Positions 57,480-64,000 of a stretch of 64,000 nucleotides of DNA are shown here, piece after piece. The DNA lies in NCBI GenBank assembly GCA_028023455.1, contig JAQFVV010007226.1, positions 62,001 through 126,000 of the forward strand. Direction: 5' to 3'. A program made the position numbers and the translations under genes. This stretch comes from Epiperipatus broadwayi. Lineage: Eukaryota > Onychophora > Udeonychophora > Euonychophora > Peripatidae. Position 1 is the stretch's first letter; every line of letters starts with the position of its first letter. The notes under the pieces are model-generated. The model was not told the DNA's origin, searched no databases, and saw only the letters and a list, made by a program, of their open reading frames with translations.

Positions 57480-58880
57480 TTGTTTTTTTTTTGCAATGTC
57501 TACGCCCCTCCTATTTTTCGTTCTCTGGCTTCATATATTTGTAATTGTATGTGCGCACATGTGTGCACGTGTATGTACTTTTAAAGCCAACATGCGATAT
57601 TGCACGCAAAATTGAATTGTCAAAATTTTCTTTCATAAATATTTTATTTAATAAAACATTGGTAGAACTTTTACATTAAAAGTTATGTATATCTTTTTAT
57701 GCTGGCATTACATAGATAAATGAAAAAAAAAACAAAAACACGAAATTATTTTAGTAATTTAGACAAAGTACAGATCTAAATGTCTTCTAAAATCATAAAT
57801 TATGTAGGTATCTTTTTTTTTTTTTTTCTGTTGTTTAAAAAAAAAAAAAAAAAACGAAAAAATTCAATGTTTTTTTAATGAAAAAAAAATGCATTAAAAA
57901 TAAAATTAGGTGTTTTTTTTCTTTATTAGCTCTATAATTTTTTAATCTAATTAAAAAATGTTAATGTTATGTTTTTTTTTTTTTTTCCTAAAAGAAACTA
58001 TCTTTTTATTTACTATTTAATTTAGTATATATATTTTCTAGCTTTTTTTTTTTTTGGTTTTTGTCATTACATTTCTCATCTCAATTTTACAATATCACAA
58101 TAATTTGGCCGACATTAAAAGTTCTCTCTGTCTTACTAGTATATTGAAAAGTCTTAAGTTGTCAATATGGGCTTTAGTTTTAGTATCTGTAGCTCATCTA
58201 AAATGTGAAGGTTGTTTGTAAAATGCATGAATATAGAGAGTTATCTGACATTCTGCACTGATAGATGGTGAGTATATGATGTGGATAAGATTAATGTATA
58301 TGTATTGATTAAACTGTATATCTAAAGGTAACTTGAGACATTTGAAAAAACACTCAGGTAATAATATCTGATCATGGTCTGTTGTACTCTTTCATTACTT
58401 TTCATCTCCTTGATATATTTTTTCTAATATCTTAATTTCTGCAATGCATTATAGAAGTATTTGTCTGAAGGTTAATAATGACGGTATATTATAAGATGTG
58501 ATATTTTGGCTCTATGAGTTTAAAATATTCTATACATTCAACATTCACTTATAGATGATGGAAATAGTACAACATATCACATCTTATTATAAAATGTAAT
58601 ACGTTTTTGTAAATATTTAAGCTTATAAAAGTAATGTCACATTATATATGACTTGCTTTTTTGATTATTATTATAAAAGTAGAATGTTTTTTTGTTATTA
58701 ATATATATATACACACACATGCATACAGATTTTTTTCATAAAGGCAAATGGAAACAGATTTGATCATTATCGGTGTTCATTCGTTATTATTTCACATACA
58801 TTAAATAATTTTTTTGTATTATTTTAATATTTAGAATAACATATAAGGTATAATAATCATTAGTACATATTTATATAACA
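57480..58880. other. Homopolymer-rich desert
   Basis: Many long T and A runs, including a T run then an A run around 57810-57855 that could pair. (TA)n and (CA)n lie near 58700. No gene seen. Confidence 0.6.
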
Positions 58881-58887
58881 CTGAATG

Positions 58888-59400
<513 letters not shown>

Positions 59401-60870
59401 ATTTTTTTGTTTGATTAGAGAGGAGGATTCAAAGAGACTATTCTGGTCATTCAGTTTTTATTGCTCACTTTCTTTTTATTGGGGATCGATCCAGATTTTA
59501 GCTGTTATTGAACTGTTGCATTGTGAAAGTGACTAAAATTTATTTTTTTGATATTGGTGCTATGGGAATCACCAAGTTGAATTTTCGTTGACCGACAATA
59601 ACTCTATTTGCCGCGATAATAGCAGTCATTCAGACGCCATGCCTGTAATATACGCCACGAAGAATCTCCACAACATGATGGGCTGAGCCTTTCCAAAGTT
59701 GAACCACCGGAACTCCAAATTGTGACTTTCATCATGACCTAACTGACAAGTCCAGAGTGGATCCCGATAATGCCTCCAGACTTCTGAACCTGTAGTAAAT
59801 GACATCCGTTGTAGAGGACTCCATAAACCGAGCTTTGTGTGAACAACAGAACTTAATATTATCTTGAGGTAACTTACCTTTCCATGTCAAAATCAGGGCT
59901 AAATCTCTAATTAAGTCTCTCACCAATCTCAGCTTAATCTTAAAAGGAAATTATATTTACGATGTGTAATTTATCAATTTAAATATTAATGTATTTTTGT
60001 TTATTTTACAGCACAATCTTAGTGGCAAGATTTTCAATCTTAAAATGTTGCTTGTTCGAGAGTGTAGGGCGAGTGATATTTTATGTGCTTAATAATTTCT
60101 CAGTTTTATGATTAACCCTTGTTAAATGCTCAGACCGACCTTAGTAGTTTTTTTTTATTTTTGCTTATTTGTTTGCTTCGGCGTAAACTAAATCAAACTT
60201 GGCTTTGGCTAGCGATTGCGAGGATATATGATTTATTTATTTTTGGTAGAGATTTATTTGCTATAATGCAGATTCCGTAATTCTTTCTTGTGTGAGACTA
60301 ACCTTGGATCATTTCAATGTACTTGTCCATGAGCATTTTGCAGAATTATGACATTCTTGGTTCCAACATTTCTTTTCTGGACTAAGAAAAGCTCGTCTGC
60401 GCTGCCCTATTATTCTCCACAAACATCCATCTTACTAAATCTCTATAGGGAAAAGGGAATTGGTTGAGTGAACCACTAGCAAGAAGATGTAAGCCATTAT
60501 TGTGTCATAGATAAGAAATGAACGTGTCTGCCTGGGTATTTAACGTAGTTCTGCTCGCATACACTCAATGTTAAGATCTGCTAAGTAAATGTATATCAAG
60601 TTTCATGTTTATTTTGTTATTATGTTTAATAAATTTACAAAGTTCTTATAAGTATTTTGGCTGACGTTTGTCTCAGTGTTTTCTCAATTGTCTGAACCAT
60701 CTTCATTAGCTTTTGCTCTCCCTGGGTTTAGTCCGGCACATTCATGTTCGTATATCCTGCCCACCCTTAAAATAAATGTCTAGTTCCGGTTTTCGGACTA
60801 GTGGCGCCCTCATGGTCAGGATGTACAAAATAAAAATCTTTCATCTGGCACATAGCTATAGTAATTTTAG
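59401..60870 (+). mobile_element. Probable 5' LTR region of the gypsy element
   Basis: This stretch is clearly less A+T-rich than the desert before it and leads into the gypsy coding region on the same strand. It contains AATAAA at 60628-60633 and the block shared with 18991-19033, as expected for an LTR. I cannot set the LTR start, because the 3' LTR lies beyond the window and no second copy is available for comparison. The 64-codon minus frame (59732-59926) has no recognised motif. Two PBS-like sequences are noted: TGGCGCCC near 60795 and the one annotated at 60871. Confidence 0.45.
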
Positions 60871-60888
60871 TGCAACCAACGCGGGCCT
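60871..60888 (+). promoter_or_regulatory. Candidate primer-binding site
   Basis: TGCAACCAACGCGGGCC, followed by TTCGA, resembles the complement of a tRNA-Lys 3' end (which begins TGGCGCCCAACGTGGG and continues into the T arm). The inner part matches but the first bases do not, so the site is tentative. Confidence 0.25.
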
Positions 60889-61479
60889 TCGATTTTAAAT
60901 CCCACGTGAGATTTTGTTCGGACAATTGAGGAATATTTCAGTGTTGGAGGCCAGATTCAGTAGGTAGGGATCAGTTTGTGCTAAATGGTAGAAAGCAGTT
61001 TGGAGTAGGGGGTTCATCTTTTCAATATGAATAATTAATATATATAGTTAATTAAACAGCGTTCTTTAGAGTTATTACTGAACAGACGGATCAGACAAAA
61101 AGATATTAAGAAGTTATATATTTATTTTGTTTCTTTGTTTATTTAAAAAAAAGTTATTAGTTCTACGTTCGTAAAATAATAATAAAGAAAAACAAAGAGT
61201 TTCGGTTCGCATTTTAGAAGTAACAAAATATAAAAGATTTTTTTTAAAAGTTAAAAATTAGGTTAGGTTCATAAAAAAAAAAAAAGCAAGCAAAGAGTTT
61301 AGGTTCGCGTTTAAAAAAAAAAAAAGTAAACAGTTTAACTTTTGTGCTTTAAATATATATATAATAAATAGAAATTGAAGATTAAAAAAAAAAAGAAATA
61401 AATTTCATAATTAGACAGAAGTTGCGTTGGGAATTTAAATAAAGTTAGAGAAGAGGCTGAAGATAGACTAGCTAGCATC
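60889..61479 (+). other. Gypsy leader with short direct repeats
   Basis: An A-rich untranslated leader. The block CAAAGAGTTT(C/A)GGTTCGC recurs near 61193 and 61292, with a related TTAGGTTAGGTTC near 61258. The gag start is the ATG at 61480. Confidence 0.5.
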
Positions 61480-63225
61480 ATGGCCGAAATAGATTGGCAA
61501 ATAAAATCTTTTACGGCTGATATTTGGGAAAGCCCATTAGAGCATTTGGAGAGCCTGCAAAAGATGTTTCGATATCATAATTGGCAGGAGACTGAACAAG
61601 TGGCAATTGCATGCCACTATTTACAAGGAATGGCTGAGGATTGGTGGCATATCTTAAAGATCAAACCACAGACTTTTTGGGATTACAGACACGAATTATT
61701 GCATACTTTTTGGAGTGAAGAAAAGCAGTATCATATCTTCATCAATATATCACAAGAAAGATATATTAGGGATAATGGAGAAACGTACACCCAGTTTTTC
61801 TGCAGACAAGCAGCAAGGCTGAAGTCATTGATGGCTTTCTCTTTGTCTGAGAGGCTGATATGCCGAATTGTATTGGGCAATATGCCAAGGGATGTATATC
61901 AGATCATGTTGTGTAGTAGCAGCATTCACCCTGAAAAGATGATCAAACTGTTAAATGAAATTGAACATCATCAGGCCCGAGAAGAAGTGGAGAAAAGAAC
62001 AATGCAGAGCGATCAGATAATTTCGATAGAAAAAGGTCAAAAGAGTCAATTATCAGCTCCAATTAATGGAGCTATACAGACTTCCCCAATTGTCAGTATA
62101 AAGACTGGAGACATCGTTACAGAAGCATTGGTTGATTCAGGAAGTCAAATGTCATTGCTCTCTAGTAAGTTTTATGTGAAAATAAAGAAAGACCAGCCAC
62201 GTTTGTATACACTGCCAATAAAAAGAATGCAGGTGACACTGGCCAATGGCAAAAAGGCAAATATTGAAACCAAACAGGTGTGGTTACATTTGCATCTGGG
62301 TAACATAGAGTTAGACCATGTCTTTTTGATAATGTCTGGTCTCATACAAGATGTTATAATTGGGACTGATTTTTTGTACAGGCATAAGTGTGTTTTGGAT
62401 TATGACAAATGTTTATTTCTTTGCCAAGAAGTTTTGATGCCATTTGAAGGGCTAAAGAGTTATCAGCCACTTCAGGTACAGTGTGTTCAGCAAATGAGGG
62501 ATACCGTGGAAATGCAAAATAAAGTGTCGCAATCCATGTTAAAAGGAATGGAAGAACAACACCCTCTAATGGAACTGTTGAGGGAGTTCTATTCAGTTTT
62601 TTTGAATAGGCCTAAGATCATTGAGGGGTATGTGCATCACATTCAAGTTAAGGATGAAAGCCATTTCCAGAGTTGTTCATATCCCATTCCATTTCAATAT
62701 AAGGCTGAAGTAGATCTTCAAATACAGCAAATGATTGAATGGGGAGTTATTGAAAAGCACACATCTCCATACATTAACCCATTAGTAGTGGTAAAGAAAA
62801 AAGATGGATCTGTCAGAATATGTTTGGATGCCCGGCGGTTAAATGCCATTACCGTTCCTGAAAGAAACATTCCACCTACAATAACAGAACTTCTCTCAAA
62901 ATTTCAAGGGAAAGCCATTTTTTCTACATTGGACTTGACATCCAGTTATTGGCAGATCCCTCTACATCCATTTGACCGCAAATATACTGCCTTCCGCTAT
63001 GAAGGGCATACGTATGCGTTTAAGTGTATGCCTTTTGGATTAATCAATAGTGGTTCAGGACTTCTAAAGTGTTTGGATCAAGTGTTATCAGACAAAATCA
63101 AGAGTCTGATTGTGATATATATGGATGACATAGTCATGGCATTTAAAAATATGGAAGAACATATGGAACACTTGAAAATGTTCTTAATGGAGTGTTACCA
63201 GAAAAACATTACCATCAATTTATAA
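61480..63225 (+). CDS. Ty3/gypsy gag-protease-reverse transcriptase polyprotein, interrupted
   Basis: This 581-codon frame holds the capsid-like gag (residues about 1-185; 'WWHILK' near 55 is typical), an aspartic protease with VDSGS (Asp219) and a distal 'VIIGTDFL' near 292, and the reverse transcriptase. RT motifs are LDLTSSYWQIPL (Asp485), MPFGL (517-521) and YMDD (547-550). The RT needs YXDD for copying the element's RNA into DNA in the particle. Gag, protease and RT are in one frame, and no CCHC zinc knuckle is seen between gag and protease, although most gypsy gags have one. A TAA at 63223-63225 stops the frame just after the palm; the sequence continues in register beyond it. Far better preserved than any LINE here, so this is a recent insertion. 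Confidence 0.93.
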   Translation: MAEIDWQIKSFTADIWESPLEHLESLQKMFRYHNWQETEQVAIACHYLQGMAEDWWHILKIKPQTFWDYRHELLHTFWSEEKQYHIFINISQERYIRDNGETYTQFFCRQAARLKSLMAFSLSERLICRIVLGNMPRDVYQIMLCSSSIHPEKMIKLLNEIEHHQAREEVEKRTMQSDQIISIEKGQKSQLSAPINGAIQTSPIVSIKTGDIVTEALVDSGSQMSLLSSKFYVKIKKDQPRLYTLPIKRMQVTLANGKKANIETKQVWLHLHLGNIELDHVFLIMSGLIQDVIIGTDFLYRHKCVLDYDKCLFLCQEVLMPFEGLKSYQPLQVQCVQQMRDTVEMQNKVSQSMLKGMEEQHPLMELLREFYSVFLNRPKIIEGYVHHIQVKDESHFQSCSYPIPFQYKAEVDLQIQQMIEWGVIEKHTSPYINPLVVVKKKDGSVRICLDARRLNAITVPERNIPPTITELLSKFQGKAIFSTLDLTSSYWQIPLHPFDRKYTAFRYEGHTYAFKCMPFGLINSGSGLLKCLDQVLSDKIKSLIVIYMDDIVMAFKNMEEHMEHLKMFLMECYQKNITINL

Positions 63226-64000
63226 AAAAGTTGCCTGGTCCAGGAGGAGGTTACATTTTTAGGCTTTTTAATTGGGAAAGAAGGTATAAACCTCATCCCG
63301 AGAAACTAACAGTGATACAACATTTTCCCACACCCACTAATAGGCGTCAGGTACGGTCTTTTCTGGGATTATGCAATTTTTATCATAAATTCTATGAAAA
63401 TTTTGCATTAGATGCTGCAAATTTGGTTCAGTTATTGACAAAAGACCAAAAATGGGTATGGGAGTACAAACAGGAGCAGGAATTTCAACACATTAAAAAC
63501 AAGTTCTTGGAACAGGTGGTTCTAGCCTACCCTGACTTTTCACAAACTTTTTATGTTCAGACCAACAGCAGTGGGCAAGGACTTGGAGTCGTGTTATTTC
63601 AAATTGACAAACAAAAACGTCACAGAGTGTTGTATTTTTGTAGCCGCAAGCTAAAAGCGGCAGAAAATAATTACATGACGACAGAAAAGGAAGCTTTGGC
63701 CATTGTTTGGGCTCCTGCTTGGGTCAGAGATTGTTGTAATTACGGATCATAAGAGCTTGGAATTTCTTAGTAGCAGTTATTTATCAAATGATCGATTGAT
63801 ACATTGGAGTCTTACGCTACAGAAATTCCAATATAAAGTTCTATATTGTAAAGGAAAGGAAAATATTGTGGCGGATATTTTGAGTCGCCATCCCGTAGAT
63901 CTGACTCCACATCATCTTGAGCCCAACCATCTAAGTATTGCAGCATTCACATTGACCATAGATGAGTCCATAGAGCAACAATTACTAAGGCTATCTGAAA
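63226..64000 (+). pseudogene. Gypsy RT thumb, RNase H and connection, frameshifted
   Basis: After the TAA the same frame continues (EEVTFLGFLIGKEG) until about 63288, where one base appears missing, and the next frame takes over (KPHPEKLTVIQHFPTPTN, then SFLGLCNFYHKF). RNase H follows, with 'YVQTNSSGQGLG' near 63560 in which the usual first catalytic Asp is Asn, and 'TTEKEALAIVWA' near 63690. A further frame change near 63710-63735, probably with a small deletion, leads to 'VVITDHKSLEF' and the connection region 'YCKGKENIVADILSRH' near 63845. Integrase would lie beyond the window edge. With two shifts, a stop and a missing active-site Asp, this copy cannot be autonomous. Confidence 0.88.

Noticed and set aside
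57810-57855. Poly-T followed by poly-A as a functional hairpin or terminator
   Set aside because: Long homopolymers of both kinds fill this region, so the pairing is expected by chance.

Overview
This window comes from a very A+T-rich animal nuclear genome (roughly three quarters A+T by eye). It is packed with dead transposable elements and (TA)n tracts and has no complete host gene. The mixture of RTE-type and Jockey/CR1-like LINEs, a tRNA-derived SINE, a mariner, a Ty3/gypsy element and many foldback elements points to an invertebrate. I cannot name the phylum from sequence alone.

Layout. 1-7 kb: a long foldback element (1283-2215), a short relative, a 292-bp palindrome (3006-3297), microsatellites, then a 5'-truncated RTE-like LINE (5318-6335). 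7.7-13 kb: a foldback, a SINE, a LINE with a zinc-binding C terminus, a second LINE tail and another SINE. 13-23 kb: mostly anonymous sequence with two possible host exons (14366-14464 minus; 22556-22645 plus), an LTR-like scrap, and a striking near-perfect palindrome (21097-21735). 23-27 kb: nested debris, namely a decayed RTE copy carrying a SINE and a hammerhead-bearing element, then pieces of a Jockey/CR1-like LINE split by a second palindrome. 27-36 kb: desert, a decayed hammerhead-repeat cluster, an internally deleted mariner, a long foldback and an inverted-repeat element with a hammerhead-like core. 36-38 kb: an ORF1/gag-like pseudogene with zinc knuckles. 43-45 kb: three head-to-tail 3' ends of one LINE, each bounded by (TGATG)n. 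47-54 kb: foldbacks, a 139-bp insert with a hammerhead-like core flanked by 28-bp direct repeats, two adjacent SINEs, a minus-strand reverse transcriptase fragment and a 175-bp hairpin. 54-56.4 kb: a nearly full-length but badly decayed RTE copy. 57-59 kb: homopolymer and (TA)n desert. 59.4-64 kb: the 5' part of a comparatively young Ty3/gypsy retrotransposon, cut by the window edge.

The most interesting theme is a set of dispersed, mostly non-coding repeats that share a hammerhead-ribozyme-like core (CTGANGA, a short stem-loop, GAAAC, then GTC or GTA). The best copy (25472-25513) has stem I, stem II, the catalytic core and a GUC cleavage triplet. Other copies form a decay series, and related cores sit in long palindromes. 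This resembles the published small hammerhead variants of Penelope-like elements and animal retrozymes, but here the cores lie in inverted-repeat elements without a visible reverse transcriptase. Secondary themes are a foldback family whose termini look like tRNA B boxes, and a LINE that appears to insert repeatedly into its own (TGATG)n tails.
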